Source: Haloarcula rara (lineage in GTDB: Archaea; Halobacteriota; Halobacteria; Halobacteriales; Haloarculaceae). Taken from it: 64,000 bases of DNA. Shown here piece by piece: positions 63,502 to 64,000 of the stretch. A program made the position numbers and the translations under genes. The stretch is taken from NCBI RefSeq assembly GCF_029338235.1, contig NZ_CP119785.1:930001-994000 (forward strand), read 5' to 3'. The notes below the pieces were generated by a model. The model did not search any database, had not been told where the DNA came from, and saw only the letters and a list, made by a program, of their open reading frames with translations. Every line of letters begins with the position of its first letter. Position 1 is the stretch's first letter.

Positions 63502-64000
63502 TCACTCGCGGGACTCCGAGCCCGCCTCGTCAGCGGTCCCGCCGTCCTCGACGCGAACCTGCTCTCGGGCCGCCCCGTCGGGGTCGCGAGCGTCGCCTCG
63601 CGCCCGGTACACCGGCAGTCGCAAGCCGACCGGCAGCGAGCGCCACCGGAGTTCGAGCAGGAGCCACGTGAGGATAGCTGCCAGGCCCAGCACTGTCGCG
63701 ACGGTTTCGGTCACGCCCACCCACACCGGCGCGACGTAGTAGGCCGCGTTAAGCCACCGCGGCGGGACGACCTGCCGGAGGAGCTTCGCGACGGCGACGA
63801 CGGCGTCCCGGTCGCTCTTGGCGTTCGAATCGCTCGCCTGCTGGCCGCCAGTCCGCGAAGTGAGGTTCGCCTGCCGGGCGCTCTCCCCGCCGGAACTCCC
63901 CTCGCCGGTCCCCAGCCGCTCGGCGTCGTAGGGATGGGCAAGGGGGACCGACCAGACGACGCTGCCGTTGGGCGCGACCTCTAGTACGCGGTCTCCGTGG
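63502..64000 (-). CDS. C-terminal part of an arylsulfotransferase-like membrane protein
   Basis: The gene extends beyond the right edge; 165 residues are seen. It opens with HGDRVLEVAPNGSVVWSVPL, a blade-like motif of the ASST beta-propeller (arylsulfotransferase family), then HPYDAERLGTGEGSSGG, a Ser/Gln/Asn-rich stretch, and two close hydrophobic segments near the end (AYYVAPVWVGVTETVATVLGLAAILTWLLLELRW) that anchor it in the membrane. An acidic tail ends in SESRE. It is probably exported, transferring sulfate or binding a ligand. Confidence 0.75.
   Translation of the reverse strand, partial: HGDRVLEVAPNGSVVWSVPLAHPYDAERLGTGEGSSGGESARQANLTSRTGGQQASDSNAKSDRDAVVAVAKLLRQVVPPRWLNAAYYVAPVWVGVTETVATVLGLAAILTWLLLELRWRSLPVGLRLPVYRARGDARDPDGAAREQVRVEDGGTADEAGSESRE

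Overview
The window comes from a haloarchaeon (class Halobacteria). It is GC-rich, most proteins are strongly acidic, and many genes are preceded by a TATA box about 25-30 bases before the start codon with little or no leader. Exported proteins carry twin-arginine signals followed by lipoboxes. Archaeal marker genes include prefoldin beta, split GMP synthase subunit A, GTP cyclohydrolase III, a DUF2070 protein, a bacterio-opsin-activator type regulator and HalOD1. The exact genus cannot be told from the sequence alone.

Layout. 1-11310 is mostly chromosomal core: prefoldin beta and DUF3194, a bifunctional-nuclease family protein, a PAS/GAF/HTH-10 regulator paired with a HalOD1 protein, a LeuA/CimA-type synthase, DUF192, DUF2270, GMP synthase subunit A and DUF2070. 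11311-11719 holds tRNA-Ser(CGA) with copies of its own 3' end beside it. 11793-15406 is a hydantoinase/oxoprolinase pair whose frames are broken three times at G runs. 15439-19494 carries GtrA, a sulfatase, a lipid/diacylglycerol kinase, an RNase H-like protein and a LOV-like PAS protein that lacks the photoactive cysteine. 19690-23291 has two paralogous beta-propeller lipoproteins around UspA and DUF2267. 24446-28772 is a minus-strand operon of an alcohol-dehydrogenase-like reductase, a 6-pyruvoyl-tetrahydropterin-synthase homologue, a glycosyltransferase, a methyltransferase and GTP cyclohydrolase III, which looks like a pathway for a modified, glycosylated pterin- or pyrimidine-derived compound. 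It is followed by a phosphatase-superfamily protein, an oxidoreductase/aldo-keto reductase fusion and a lipid-headgroup module (CDP-alcohol transferase, membrane hydrolase, PAP2). 34725-39634 has a secreted metallo-beta-lactamase-fold protein, a lone trpB and two lipoproteins in a less GC-rich patch.

39929-46857 is a seven-gene type IV pilus-like operon (ATPase, membrane platform, five pilin-like proteins) driven by a promoter whose TATA box lies inside a perfect inverted repeat. 47027-58926 looks like a cell-surface glycan region: two exported parallel beta-helix proteins, a polytopic membrane protein, a flippase, two divergent phosphodiesterase-like proteins and a DUF1616 protein. 59176-64000 returns to household genes (HpcH/HpaI aldolase, YjbQ, AI-2E-type permease, zinc ribbon protein, alpha/beta hydrolase) and ends inside an arylsulfotransferase-like gene.

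The most striking signals are: a 78-base hairpin element that exactly fills two distant intergenic gaps in the same orientation relative to transcription (485-562 and 27271-27348); the pterin/glycosyltransferase operon; the cysteine-less LOV protein; the palindrome around the pilus-operon TATA box; the array of tRNA tail copies; and a three-hairpin in-frame insertion in hyuB. Six reading frames are broken by single-base indels, five of them in homopolymers, so sequencing error is a serious alternative to gene decay.
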